Part shown: positions 25,664 to 35,341 of the stretch, piece by piece
How the letters are laid out: each line of letters begins with the position of its first letter
How positions within the stretch are numbered: position 1 is the first letter of the stretch
NCBI RefSeq assembly: GCF_900156505.1
Contig: NZ_FTPR01000003.1
Span: 124,001-188,000 of the forward strand
Origin: Yoonia rosea
GTDB lineage: Bacteria; Pseudomonadota; Alphaproteobacteria; Rhodobacterales; Rhodobacteraceae
Direction: 5' to 3'
Length of the DNA stretch: 64,000 bases
Translations under genes and position numbers: made by a program
The notes under the pieces: generated by a model
Told to the model about the DNA's origin: nothing
Seen by the model: only the letters and a program-made list of their open reading frames with translations
The model's database searches: none

Positions 25664-28044
25664 CCACAACAACCCTTCACGCGCTTCTGTCACATTGGTG
25701 GCGCAATCCGTTGCAGCTTTTTACGTTGCTGGCGGGGCTGGCGCTGGCCACAGCTCTTTGGTCCGGCGTGCAAGCTGTCAACGCCGAGGCGCGCGCCAGC
25801 TATGACGCCGCCGCTGCGACTTTGGGTGAGGGGCAATACGACAGGCTTGTGCGCCGAGACGGGCAACCGATGACCCAGGAGACCTATGTCGCCCTGCGAC
25901 GTGCAGGTTGGCTGGTCAGCCCCGTGGTGCAGGGGCGGCTTGATGGCGTGCGGATCATCGGGGTCGAGCCACTGACAGCGCCGGGCGGGGTGGGGCCAGT
26001 ATCGTTGCAGGAAGGAACAGACCTGACGTCTTTCCTCACAGGCGAGGGCCAGCTTTTCGCCAATGCCGAAGTCGCGGAACAGCTGGCGGAGCTCAGCATT
26101 GTCGTCACACCGGAGGCAGCCCCCAACACCGCTGTCACAGATATCGGCATCGCACAGCGCCTGCTGGGCAAACCAAACCAGATTGACAGTCTGATCGTCC
26201 TGCGCAGTCAACCTATCGGTCGCCCCGCGCTTGATGTTGTTGCCCCCGACCTGACCATGCAACCGGCCCAGGGTGGGAGCGATATTGCACAGCTGACCGA
26301 TAGTTTTCACCTCAACCTCACGGCCTTTGGTCTGCTGTCTTTTGCGGTGGGCATTTTTATCGTCAACGGTGCCATTGGCCTCGCCTTCGAACAACGCCGC
26401 CCTGTGGTGCGCACCCTGCGTGCCTTGGGGCTGCCGCTGCGCCGCCTGATCCTGCTTTTGGGCGCGGAACTTATGCTCTTTGCCCTTGTCGCAGGCGTCA
26501 TTGGCGTGGCGCTGGGCTATGTGATCGCGGCCCTGCTGCTGCCCGATGTTGCCGCCACATTGCGCGGGCTTTACGGGGCCGATGTTTCCGGCACACTCCA
26601 ACTGCGCCCGTCGTGGTGGCTTTCGGGTATGGCGATTGCATTGGGCGGCACTGCGCTCGCTGCGGGTGGTGCGCTTTACCAATTGGCGCAAATGCCCTTG
26701 CTTGCAGCGGCCCAGCCCCGCGCATTGGCGATGGCCGCAGGGCGGCGCGCAATCTGGCATGGGACCGCGGCCGCGATTTTGCTGATGCTCTCTGGCGTGT
26801 TGATGTTCACTGCAACCGGCATGATCGGCGGCTTTCTCTTGCTGGGTGCGCTTTTGATCGGGGCGGCGCTGGCCCTGCCGATCATTCTTGACCGGCTCCT
26901 TGCCTTCGCGAGCAGCCTCGCAAGATCCGTCGCCGCGCAGTGGTTCTGGGCTGATACACGCCAGCAATTGCCAGGCCTGTCGCTTGCGCTGATGGCGCTG
27001 TTGCTTGCGATGGCTGCGAATGTCGGTGTTTCGACGATGGTCTCGAGCTTCCGCCTGACCTTCACTGATTTCCTCGACCAGCGATTGGCGTCCGAGCTTT
27101 ACGTGCGCACCGAAAGCGACGCGCAAACCGCCGCCCTGATCGCTTTCGCCACGCCCCGCACCGACATCATCCTGCCGATCCAAAGCGCCGATACAGAAGT
27201 GGCCGGCCAACCGACCGAGGTTTACGGCGCGCGCGATCATGCCACCTATCGTGACAATTGGGTGTTCCTGCAGCAAGCGCGCGATCCGTGGGACAGCACC
27301 TTTTCAGGGCAAACCGTGTTGATCAACGAACAGCTCTCGCGCCGTGCAAACCTGATGGTTGGTGATGAAATCACGCTGCAAGGCACTGCCTTTGCTATTG
27401 CTGGTGTCTACGGCGACTACGGCAACCCGATCGGGCAGGCGGTGATTGGCGAAGGTGTTTTCGCCGCCCTCTACCCCAATATCAGACCGCAGAGCTTTGG
27501 CCTGCGTATGGACGCTGAAGCAGTGCCGGATTTTGTTGACGCGCTGGAAGCCGCAACAGGCATTACCGCGACCCAAACCGTCAACCAAGCGGGCATCAAG
27601 GCAATCTCGCTGGCGATCTTCGAACGCACCTTTACCGTCACAACCGCCCTGAACATCCTTACCCTTGCGGTCGCCGGTTTCGCCATTCTGATGAGCCTGC
27701 TGACCCTTGCCAGCATGCGCGTCCCGCAACTGGCCCCGGCGTGGGCCATGGGCATGACACGTCAACAACTCGGGCGGCTTGAACTTGTCCGCGCGGTCAT
27801 GCTTGCTCTGCTCACGGCTGTCGTTGCCTTGCCGCTGGGCCTTGCGCTGGCATGGGCCTTGCTCGCGGTGGTGAATGTGGCGGCCTTTGGATGGAAGCTG
27901 CCAATGTATCTTTTCCCGCTGGATTATGCGCGCATGGGGGCCTTCGCGTTGCTGGCGGCAGGGCTTGCCGCGCTCTGGCCCGCCCGCAGGCTGGCGCGAA
28001 CACCCCCTGCGGATCTGCTCAAGGTATTTTCCAATGAACGTTAA
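25660..28044 (+). CDS. FtsX-like ABC transporter permease
   Basis: 794 aa with about eight to ten membrane segments arranged as two FtsX repeats separated by periplasmic domains; a first signal-like segment lies at about 18-38 and the two FtsX blocks near 215-300 and 665-790. It pairs with the preceding ATPase. A single long permease containing both halves is typical of this AttF/G-like group. It overlaps the next gene by 11 nt. Confidence 0.9.
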   Translation: MTTTTLHALLSHWWRNPLQLFTLLAGLALATALWSGVQAVNAEARASYDAAAATLGEGQYDRLVRRDGQPMTQETYVALRRAGWLVSPVVQGRLDGVRIIGVEPLTAPGGVGPVSLQEGTDLTSFLTGEGQLFANAEVAEQLAELSIVVTPEAAPNTAVTDIGIAQRLLGKPNQIDSLIVLRSQPIGRPALDVVAPDLTMQPAQGGSDIAQLTDSFHLNLTAFGLLSFAVGIFIVNGAIGLAFEQRRPVVRTLRALGLPLRRLILLLGAELMLFALVAGVIGVALGYVIAALLLPDVAATLRGLYGADVSGTLQLRPSWWLSGMAIALGGTALAAGGALYQLAQMPLLAAAQPRALAMAAGRRAIWHGTAAAILLMLSGVLMFTATGMIGGFLLLGALLIGAALALPIILDRLLAFASSLARSVAAQWFWADTRQQLPGLSLALMALLLAMAANVGVSTMVSSFRLTFTDFLDQRLASELYVRTESDAQTAALIAFATPRTDIILPIQSADTEVAGQPTEVYGARDHATYRDNWVFLQQARDPWDSTFSGQTVLINEQLSRRANLMVGDEITLQGTAFAIAGVYGDYGNPIGQAVIGEGVFAALYPNIRPQSFGLRMDAEAVPDFVDALEAATGITATQTVNQAGIKAISLAIFERTFTVTTALNILTLAVAGFAILMSLLTLASMRVPQLAPAWAMGMTRQQLGRLELVRAVMLALLTAVVALPLGLALAWALLAVVNVAAFGWKLPMYLFPLDYARMGAFALLAAGLAALWPARRLARTPPADLLKVFSNER

Positions 28045-29062
28045 AGCGCTTTTCATTGCTCTTTGCTTGCCCATGTCGGCGTTGGCACAAGGTTTTGCCG
28101 GGCTGGGCACCGAAGCCGACGGCTTTTCTGTTCCGCAACCGGACCCGCAATTCAGCTTCCCGGCCGATCACGGCGCACACAACGAGTACCGCATCGAATG
28201 GTGGTATCTGACCGCCAATCTTGAAGCGGCCGACGGCACGCCTTACGGGCTGCAATGGACCCTGTTCCGCTCTGCCCTCGCGCCCGAGGCAGGTGAGGGC
28301 TGGACCGCGCCGCAACTGTGGATGGGCCATGCGGCGGTCACAACACCCGATCAGCACTTCGTTGCCGAACGGCTGGCACGCGGCGGGATCGGTCAGGCGG
28401 GGGTGACGGCGGACCCTTTTGAAGCATGGATCGACGACTGGGCGCTGACAGGCGACTGGACCACCCTGCGTATGACAGCTAGCGCGCCTGACTTTGCCTA
28501 TGATATGGCGCTGACGGCCCAAGGCCCGCTGATTTTTCACGGAGAAGGCGGCTATTCGGTGAAATCTGCCGCAGGGCAGGCGTCTTACTATTATTCGCAA
28601 CCGTTCTTTGCCATTGAAGGCACCCTGCAACTGCCCGAGGGCGATGTCGCGGTGACAGGGAACGCATGGCTGGACCGTGAATGGTCTTCACAGCCTTTGG
28701 CGGAAAACCAGACAGGCTGGGACTGGTTTTCGCTGTCATTTGACGATGGGAACAAAATGATGGGGTTCCGCCTGCAACAGACCGACGGCCAGAACTTTAC
28801 CTCTGCCACCTGGATCACGCCTGATGGACAAACAACGCCCTACACTAATGGCGCTTTGGTCGCGACACCCCTTGCCACGAATGACATGGGCGTGCCCGTG
28901 CGATGGCATGTGGAACTGCCTGCCGAAGGTGTCGATGTGACCGTTGCTGCTATCAATGAGAACGCGTGGATGGCAACAAGTGTGCCGTATTGGGAAGGCC
29001 CTGTCACGGTCACGGGCAGCCATGAGGGGATCGGATACCTGGAGATGACGGGCTATGAGTGA
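28034..29062 (+). CDS. AttH-like secreted lipocalin-fold protein
   Basis: 342 aa with a signal peptide (cleavage near ALAQG). The AttH/CrtC-like hallmarks are EYRIEWWYLTANL, LDREWSSQPL and WDWFSLSFDDG. AttH-type proteins are two-domain lipocalins that travel with LolCDE-like ABC transporters; some relatives hydrate carotenoids (CrtC), but ABC context favours the transport-linked group. ATG 28034 lies inside the end of the permease gene. Confidence 0.85.
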   Translation: MNVKALFIALCLPMSALAQGFAGLGTEADGFSVPQPDPQFSFPADHGAHNEYRIEWWYLTANLEAADGTPYGLQWTLFRSALAPEAGEGWTAPQLWMGHAAVTTPDQHFVAERLARGGIGQAGVTADPFEAWIDDWALTGDWTTLRMTASAPDFAYDMALTAQGPLIFHGEGGYSVKSAAGQASYYYSQPFFAIEGTLQLPEGDVAVTGNAWLDREWSSQPLAENQTGWDWFSLSFDDGNKMMGFRLQQTDGQNFTSATWITPDGQTTPYTNGALVATPLATNDMGVPVRWHVELPAEGVDVTVAAINENAWMATSVPYWEGPVTVTGSHEGIGYLEMTGYE

Positions 29063-29612
29063 CTGGTTTGAAACCACAGACGGCATTTGGGACAAACTTT
29101 GGGGCACGTTGGGGCGCGGTGTCGCTGATGCCAAGCATCCCGCGCGCCGCCCGACCTTTGCAACTGTGTCGCCCGAAGGATGGCCGGAGGCGCGCACAGT
29201 GGTGCTGCGGTCTGCTGATCGTGCGGCGGGGATCGTAACTGTCCATACGGATCTCTTTTCCGACAAGATCAAGAGCCTGCGGGCCTTGCCCCGCGCAGGA
29301 CTGCATATCTGGGATGCCAAGCAGAACCTGCAAATCAGGCTGCAGGCCGAAGTGACGATCCTTTCGGGCGCGCAGACCCGTGAACTTTGGGACAAAATCC
29401 CCGACCATGCGCAGCAATCCTACGGTGTCACCCCGCCGCCCGGTCAACCGATCGCAACAGCGCTCGACTATGTCAAAATGCCCGATCCGGAGACCTTCGC
29501 CGTGTTGGAATGCCATGTCACCACCATCGACGCTGTCCATCTCGGGACCGATCACCGCCGCGCCAGTTTCTCACGTGATCGTCATTGGCAGGGACAGTGG
29601 CTTTCCCCCTGA
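29055..29612 (+). CDS. Pyridoxamine 5'-phosphate oxidase family protein
   Basis: 185 aa FMN-binding split-barrel protein of the Alr4036-like group: ATVSPEGWPEARTVVLR, DKIKSLRALPRAGLHIWD and a C-terminal DHRRASFSRD typical of the pyridoxamine oxidase tail. Start overlaps the AttH-like gene by 8 nt. Biochemical substrate is unclear. Confidence 0.87.
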   Translation: MSDWFETTDGIWDKLWGTLGRGVADAKHPARRPTFATVSPEGWPEARTVVLRSADRAAGIVTVHTDLFSDKIKSLRALPRAGLHIWDAKQNLQIRLQAEVTILSGAQTRELWDKIPDHAQQSYGVTPPPGQPIATALDYVKMPDPETFAVLECHVTTIDAVHLGTDHRRASFSRDRHWQGQWLSP

Positions 29613-29635
29613 TCCGCACCCCGCTACAACAAGGC

Positions 29636-31732
29636 ATGAACAGTATTCCCCTGACCCGCGACCTTTTGCTGATTGGCGGCGGTCACACCCATGCGCTTGT
29701 GCTGCGCAAATGGGGCATGAACCCTTTGCCGGGGGTGCGGGTGACGGTCATCAATCCGGGTCCAACTGCGCCCTACTCAGGGATGTTGCCGGGGTTTGTC
29801 GCAGGGCATTACACCCGCGAAGAGCTCGATATTGATCTGGTGAAACTGGCCCGCTTTGCAGGTGCGCGGATCATCGACGGCTATGCCACTGGCATCGACA
29901 AGGATGCGCAAACCGTTGCTGTTTCAGGCCGTCCATCTATCGCGTATGACGTGGTGTCGGTCGATATCGGTATTACCTCTGCGATGCCTGATTTGCCCGG
30001 ATTTACGGCGCATGCGATCCCCGCCAAACCGCTGGGCACATTTGCATCGTGCTGGGACAGCTTCCGCGCCTCTGCCAAGGCACCGCATATCGCAATCATC
30101 GGAGGCGGCGTTGCAGGTGCCGAACTGGCCATGGCCATGTCACATGCCCTGCGCGATAAATCCCCGACGGTCCACTTGCTTGACCGCAGCCGCGTCCTGA
30201 CCGCGCTGGGCTATAAGGCGCGCCAGAAAATGATTGCGGCGCTGACCGCGAACAATATCGAAATCACCGAAGACGCCGAGGTGACCGAGATATTTGCAGA
30301 AGGTCTTGTGCTGCGTAACGGCCGCACGATCCGCAGTGATTTCACAACAGGGGCGGCAGGGGCAAAGCCGCACGACTGGATCGCGCAAACGGGCCTCGAT
30401 CTGCATCAGGGGTTCATTGCTGTGGATGCGAACCTGCAGTCCAGCGACCCCGCGATTTTCGCGGTCGGGGACTGCGCGCATCTGCGTGCCAACCCGCGCC
30501 CCAAAGCAGGCGTCTATGCGGTGCGCCAAGCGCCGATCCTGTTTGCGAACCTGCGCGCCGTCCTGTCCGGCGGGACCCTGCGCCCCTACAAGCCACAACG
30601 CGACTACCTCAAACTCATCTCGCTGGGTGCAAAATCGGCGCTGGCCGAAAAGTTTGGCACTGCGCGCGAAGGCCCGTTGTTGTGGAAGCTCAAGGACCAT
30701 ATCGACCGCAAATTCATGGACCAGTTTGAAACCTTGGCACCGATGGGGGCCCCTGATCTGCCGCGCAAGACGGCACTGGGTGTGAAAGAGGCGCTGGGCG
30801 ATAAACCCATGTGCGGTGGTTGCGGGGCCAAAGTGGGGCGGGCGGCGCTGCAGAATGTACTGACAGATCATTTTGGTGATGATGCCGCCGAAGTGCAGGC
30901 CGGACAGGTGATGAGCACCGATCACCTGCGTGCGCTGACCCATGATCCGGTGGTGATGACCCGCATCGCGGCCGTTCATGCGCTGGGCGATATTTGGGCG
31001 ATGGGGGCGAAACCGCAGGCCGCCACCGCCAGCCTGATCCTGCCGCGCATGTCGGCCACCTTGCAGGAACGGACAATGACAGAGATCATGTCGACCGCGT
31101 CTGAGGTTTTCGCCAAAGCCGGCGCCAAGATCATCGGGGGGCATTCGTCACTTGGTGACGAACTGACCATCGGGTTCACGATTACCGGTCTGACGAAAGC
31201 ACCGGTTACGCTGGCTGGAGCACAGGCGGGTGACAAACTGATCCTGACCAAACCCATTGGCAGCGGCACGGTGATGGCCGCTGAGATGCAGGGCAAGGCG
31301 AAAGGTGCCGACGTGATGGCCTGTCTTGACCTTATGACACAGGATCAGGCCGCAGCCTCGGTGATCTTGAGCAAAGCCCATGCGATGACCGATATCACTG
31401 GCTTTGGCCTTGCGGGGCACTTGCGCGGGATCTGTGATGCGTCGGGCGTAGGTGTGACGCTGGATCTTGATGCGATTCCGTTGATGCACGGCGCCTTGGC
31501 GCTTTCAGCATCAGGTGTACGATCTTCGTTGTTCACGGATAACCGCATTGGTGCGGGCCCGATCGAGGGGCCTGTCATGGAATTGCTGTTCGACCCACAG
31601 ACCGCAGGTGGATTGCTGGCCGCTGTTGCGCCCGCGTCTGCCGATGCGACGCTCAGGAAGCTTCACAAAGCGGGCTACACTGCCAGTATTATCGGCGAAA
31701 TCACCGCAGATCAGGTCTTTCGAACGCAGTAA
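29636..31732 (+). CDS. selD: Selenophosphate synthetase fused to NDH-2-like flavoprotein
   Basis: 698 aa fusion. Residues about 1-370 are a pyridine-nucleotide oxidoreductase (FAD motif LLIGGGHTHAL, NAD motif IIGGGVAGAELA near 154, VGDCAHL near 278). Residues about 380-698 are SelD: GGCGAKVG with Cys396 and Lys399 matching the E. coli catalytic pair Cys17/Lys20, then STDHLR, GDIWAMGAKP and DITGFGLAGHLRG. SelD makes selenophosphate from selenide and ATP; the flavin half may help deliver reduced selenium (inference). The ATG at 29636 matches the flavoprotein N-terminus. The 3' end overlaps mnmH. Confidence 0.93.
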   Translation: MNSIPLTRDLLLIGGGHTHALVLRKWGMNPLPGVRVTVINPGPTAPYSGMLPGFVAGHYTREELDIDLVKLARFAGARIIDGYATGIDKDAQTVAVSGRPSIAYDVVSVDIGITSAMPDLPGFTAHAIPAKPLGTFASCWDSFRASAKAPHIAIIGGGVAGAELAMAMSHALRDKSPTVHLLDRSRVLTALGYKARQKMIAALTANNIEITEDAEVTEIFAEGLVLRNGRTIRSDFTTGAAGAKPHDWIAQTGLDLHQGFIAVDANLQSSDPAIFAVGDCAHLRANPRPKAGVYAVRQAPILFANLRAVLSGGTLRPYKPQRDYLKLISLGAKSALAEKFGTAREGPLLWKLKDHIDRKFMDQFETLAPMGAPDLPRKTALGVKEALGDKPMCGGCGAKVGRAALQNVLTDHFGDDAAEVQAGQVMSTDHLRALTHDPVVMTRIAAVHALGDIWAMGAKPQAATASLILPRMSATLQERTMTEIMSTASEVFAKAGAKIIGGHSSLGDELTIGFTITGLTKAPVTLAGAQAGDKLILTKPIGSGTVMAAEMQGKAKGADVMACLDLMTQDQAAASVILSKAHAMTDITGFGLAGHLRGICDASGVGVTLDLDAIPLMHGALALSASGVRSSLFTDNRIGAGPIEGPVMELLFDPQTAGGLLAAVAPASADATLRKLHKAGYTASIIGEITADQVFRTQ

Positions 31733-32771
31733 CCGCCCGTACAATCGCATCTGCGGCACGTTCCTGTCCTGCGTCGTCCAGCGTTTCCGCCGTCACGTCG
31801 GCCAGCACCTCGCGTTCATCAATGCGGCGTGATTTGGCATATGACGGATCATAGTGATCGACCATCAACGCATGTGACAGATCGACCAAAGCCCCCGCGT
31901 GCGACAGCGCAATCCAGCGGTCGACCGTCGCATGACCACGCAAACGGCGCAGCGGCGCAAGCTTGGCGGCCACTACATCAGGATCTTCAATCACCTCACG
32001 GTAGGCCTTTGCCAGATAACCCGCACGCGCGCCCATGGGGGCTTTGATTACAATCCGTGGCCCTGCCAGCATCGCCGCCCACACAGAAGCAGGCAGCACG
32101 ATCCGCCCGATCTTGCTGCTTTCGGCCTCGATCACCACGGGGCGGGTAGGGTCCAACGCGTTCAGTGCCGTGGCCAGCCGCGTCTCGAACGCCTTTTGTG
32201 ATGGCTGCCCCCCGGGCATGCCCCCCAAAAGCGACCCGCGATGCCCTGCGAGCCCCTCCAGATCAATGACCTGCACGCCACGTGCGGCCAAGCGCGGCAA
32301 AATCTCGGTTTTGGCTGTGCCGGTATAGCCATCCAGCAGGATAAACCGATGCGCCAAAGGAACGTCATAAAGACCCGCCTTTACCAAGCGCCGGAACGTC
32401 GTATAGCCGCCTTTGACGGTTTGCGACCGCCAGCCGATCTCGGACAGAAGGGACGAGAACACCCCCGACCGTTGCCCCCCGCGCCAGCAATAGACAAGTG
32501 GTTGCCAAGACCCGTCTTTGTCCATCAGCGGGCCGTCGATGTGATCTGCCACATTGCGAATCACCATGCCCGCCCCGATCTTGCGGCCGTCAAATGCGCT
32601 GATCTGCTTGTAAATCGTACCAACTTGCGCCCGTTGTTCATTTGACAGGGCAGGCAGGTTGATTGCGCCCGGAATATGGTCTTCGGCAAACTCGGCGGGT
32701 GAACGCACGTCGATCACGGTGTCAAACCCGTGGTTCAGGATCGCGTCAAGGCTGGTAAACTCAATGGGCAT
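31701..32771 (-). CDS. mnmH: tRNA 2-selenouridine synthase MnmH (SelU)
   Basis: 356 aa. N-terminal rhodanese domain with catalytic Cys95 in YCWRGGQRS; C-terminal P-loop GYTGTAKT (about 148-155). It replaces sulfur by selenium on the wobble uridine of tRNA Lys, Glu and Gln using selenophosphate. Convergent with selD, sharing the last 32 bases. No selA, selB or tRNA-Sec is visible, so in this window selenium serves tRNA modification. Confidence 0.94.
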   Translation of the reverse strand: MPIEFTSLDAILNHGFDTVIDVRSPAEFAEDHIPGAINLPALSNEQRAQVGTIYKQISAFDGRKIGAGMVIRNVADHIDGPLMDKDGSWQPLVYCWRGGQRSGVFSSLLSEIGWRSQTVKGGYTTFRRLVKAGLYDVPLAHRFILLDGYTGTAKTEILPRLAARGVQVIDLEGLAGHRGSLLGGMPGGQPSQKAFETRLATALNALDPTRPVVIEAESSKIGRIVLPASVWAAMLAGPRIVIKAPMGARAGYLAKAYREVIEDPDVVAAKLAPLRRLRGHATVDRWIALSHAGALVDLSHALMVDHYDPSYAKSRRIDEREVLADVTAETLDDAGQERAADAIVRAVTAFERPDLR

Positions 32772-32849
32772 GACGATGGTCTACGGCAGTTAGGGCTGCG
32801 GCAAAAGGGCGAATAGGCAGCATGGCGCCGGGCCGATGCGGATGTTCGG

Positions 32850-33638
32850 TCAGGGCGTCAGCGCAACCCTGCCGTGGCCGGTCAAAATCCAGCAGTCGCG
32901 CCCTTCAAACACAGCCGGAAACAACGGTCTGTGATAGCCCGCACCGCCATCCAGATCGACGCGATTGCCAAAATGCTGCGGATGCTCAAGCGCGGTGTGC
33001 CCGTGCACGACCAGCTTGCCAAAATCCTCGCTGCTTTCCAGAAACGGTGATCTGATCCACAAAAGATCCTCAGGGTCTTGTGCTGCAATAGGCAAACCGG
33101 GGCGGATACCTGCGTGGACAAATAGCAGATCATCGGTCTCGTGCCACAGCGGCAGGGCTTCCAGAAACTCCAGATGCGCCGCAGGCACCGCGCGCTGCGC
33201 CAGCTTTTGCAATCCGGCGATATCCGTTTTGCCGTCCGGGCCCTCGCAGGACTTGAGAAACTCAAGCCCGCTTTTGCGATCAATTATGAACCGCATCTCG
33301 GCCTGTATACCATATGACGCAAGCGTCGTGGTGCCACCCAGACGGGTGTTCAGCCAGCTGATACCGGACGCAACGCGCGGATCATGCTGAAGCCCTTGCC
33401 GGACAAACCGCGTAAAGAAACGGTCATGGTTGCCTTTGAGAAAAACCCAATTGCGTCCGGCGTCGCGGCCGGCAATCAGGGTCTCGATCACGGCCCGGCT
33501 ATCCGGGCCGCGATCTGTGTAATCTCCCAAGAACACGATCCGTGCATCGTCACCGCCATCCGCTGCAATCAGCGCAAGCGCATGATCAAGCATCTGTTTC
33601 TGGCCGTGAATATCACCAACCGCATAGATGGGGTTCAT
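32850..33638 (-). CDS. PPP-family metallophosphoesterase
   Basis: 262 aa with the dinuclear-metal motifs GDIHG (about 8), GDYTDRGPDS (about 39) and GNHDRF (about 68). It matches bacterial serine/threonine phosphatase and ApaH-like enzymes; true substrate unknown. It lies between mnmH and serA on the same strand, with an 11-nt gap to serA upstream, so it may be expressed with serine biosynthesis. Confidence 0.88.
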   Translation of the reverse strand: MNPIYAVGDIHGQKQMLDHALALIAADGGDDARIVFLGDYTDRGPDSRAVIETLIAGRDAGRNWVFLKGNHDRFFTRFVRQGLQHDPRVASGISWLNTRLGGTTTLASYGIQAEMRFIIDRKSGLEFLKSCEGPDGKTDIAGLQKLAQRAVPAAHLEFLEALPLWHETDDLLFVHAGIRPGLPIAAQDPEDLLWIRSPFLESSEDFGKLVVHGHTALEHPQHFGNRVDLDGGAGYHRPLFPAVFEGRDCWILTGHGRVALTP

Positions 33639-33649
33639 AGTATGGCCAA

Positions 33650-35242
33650 TCAGACGTTGAACGTGAGCGGTTTGACCTGCCGGAACTTGCCTGTGGCCTT
33701 GAGGGCCTCAAGCGCTGTCTGTGGGACGGCCTCGTCAACGTAAAGCAAAGCGATCGCTTCGCCCTTCGCCTCGTGGCGGCCCAATGTAAAGTTGGCGATG
33801 TTGACGCCTTGTTCGCCCAAGGTCGTCCCCAATGTACCGATGATGCCGGGGACATCTTCGTTGGTGGTGTAAAGCATGTGTTCCCCAACCTCGGCGTCAA
33901 CGTTGATACCCTTGATCTGGATAAAGCGCGGCTTGCCGTCGCTGAACACCGTCCCTGCAACCGAACGCTCGCGCTTGTCAGTGACGACAGTCACTTTGAC
34001 ATAGCCTTCGAATGCGCCGGACTGGTCCTGCTTGGTGGTCGAAACCTTGATCCCGCGCTCTTTGGCGATCACAGGGGCGCTGACCATATTGGTGTCGGGG
34101 TTCGCTTTGTTCATGATCCCCGCGATGGTCGCCGCTGTCAGCGCCTTGAGGTTCATCTCGGAGGCTTCACCGTCAAACAGGATGTTGATTGCCTTGATCG
34201 GTTCATCCGTCATCTGGCCGATGAAGTTGCCCAGATGCTCGGTGAGCTTGATCCAAGGGCCCATGATCTTGGCCTCTTCGGCAGTCACCGACGGCATGTT
34301 CAGCGCGTTCTGCACGGCACCCGTCAGCAGGTAATCCGACATCTGTTCAGCCACTTGCAACGCCACGTTTTCCTGCGCTTCGGTGGTCGCGGCCCCAAGG
34401 TGCGGCGTGACCACGACGTTGGGCAGGTTGAACAGCGGGCTTTCTGTTGCAGGTTCAACCGCAAAAACGTCAAATGCAGCACCAGCCACATGACCTGCTT
34501 TGATCGCTTCGGCCAGCGCCTCTTCATCCACGAGGCCGCCACGCGCACAGTTCACGATTCGCACACCTTTTTTCAGCTTGGCGATATTCTCTTTCGACAG
34601 GATGTTCTTGGTCTGGTCGGTCAGTGGTACGTGCATCGTGATGAAATCGGAACGCCCGAGAAGCGTGTCCAGTTCGACCTTTTCCACACCGATTTCGGTG
34701 GCGCGTTCTTCTGACAGGAACGGATCATAGGCGATCACTTTCATGCGCAGGCCCAGTGCGCGGTCAATGACGATGGACCCGATGTTACCTGCGCCGATCA
34801 CGCCTAGCGTCTTGCCAGTCAGTTCCACACCCATAAAGCGGGATTTCTCCCATTTGCCTGCGTGGGTTGATGCGTTGGCCTCGGGGATCTGGCGCGCAAC
34901 GGCCATCATCATCGAAATCGCATGTTCAGCAGTCGTAATCGAGTTGCCGAAGGGGGTGTTCATGACAATGATCCCCTTCTTAGATGCTGCGGGAATATCG
35001 ACGTTATCCACACCGATCCCGGCACGACCAATCACCTTGAGGTTGGTCGCGGCGGCGATGATCTTTTCGGTCGCCTTGGTGGCCGAACGGATCGCCAGAC
35101 CATCATATTGGCCGATGACCTCCAGCAGCTTGTCCTTGTCTTTGCCAAGGTCAGGCTGGAAATCCACGTCTATGCCGCGATCCTTGAAGATCTGGACGGC
35201 TGCGTCAGAGAGTTTGTCGGAGATAAGTACTTTGGGGGCCAT
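33650..35242 (-). CDS. serA: D-3-phosphoglycerate dehydrogenase
   Basis: 530 aa long-form SerA: substrate and NAD domains (LGVIGAGNIGSIV near 150, RGGLVDEEALAEA near 235, VVTPHLGAATTEA near 280), an allosteric substrate-binding domain, and a C-terminal ACT domain (DVPGIIGTLGTTLGEQGVNIA). It begins serine synthesis and the ACT domain suggests serine feedback. AAGGAG precedes the start. Downstream of serC in the same direction. Confidence 0.96.
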   Translation of the reverse strand: MAPKVLISDKLSDAAVQIFKDRGIDVDFQPDLGKDKDKLLEVIGQYDGLAIRSATKATEKIIAAATNLKVIGRAGIGVDNVDIPAASKKGIIVMNTPFGNSITTAEHAISMMMAVARQIPEANASTHAGKWEKSRFMGVELTGKTLGVIGAGNIGSIVIDRALGLRMKVIAYDPFLSEERATEIGVEKVELDTLLGRSDFITMHVPLTDQTKNILSKENIAKLKKGVRIVNCARGGLVDEEALAEAIKAGHVAGAAFDVFAVEPATESPLFNLPNVVVTPHLGAATTEAQENVALQVAEQMSDYLLTGAVQNALNMPSVTAEEAKIMGPWIKLTEHLGNFIGQMTDEPIKAINILFDGEASEMNLKALTAATIAGIMNKANPDTNMVSAPVIAKERGIKVSTTKQDQSGAFEGYVKVTVVTDKRERSVAGTVFSDGKPRFIQIKGINVDAEVGEHMLYTTNEDVPGIIGTLGTTLGEQGVNIANFTLGRHEAKGEAIALLYVDEAVPQTALEALKATGKFRQVKPLTFNV

Positions 35243-35273
35243 GGTGCCGCTCCTTGATATGTTTTGAAACGCA

Positions 35274-35334
35274 GTCCCGGACCTGATCCGGGACCTCTTG
35301 CGATATGGGGGAGGCCCCGGATCACATCCGGGGC
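35274..35334. repeat. Two tandem palindromic hairpins between serC and serA
   Basis: Two hairpins with similar cores: 35274-35281 with 35287-35294 (gtcccgga/tccgggac), and 35314-35321 with 35327-35334 (gccccgga/tccggggc), each 8 bp with a 5-nt loop. They look like REP-style palindromic units that occur in intergenic spacers of this group. They could tune serA versus serC mRNA or simply be dispersed repeats. Confidence 0.65.
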
Positions 35335-35341
35335 GCGTCAG

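Noticed and set aside
25690..27276. 528 aa minus-strand frame
   Set aside because: Antisense to the FtsX-type permease; sequence composition is of a reverse-complement shadow.
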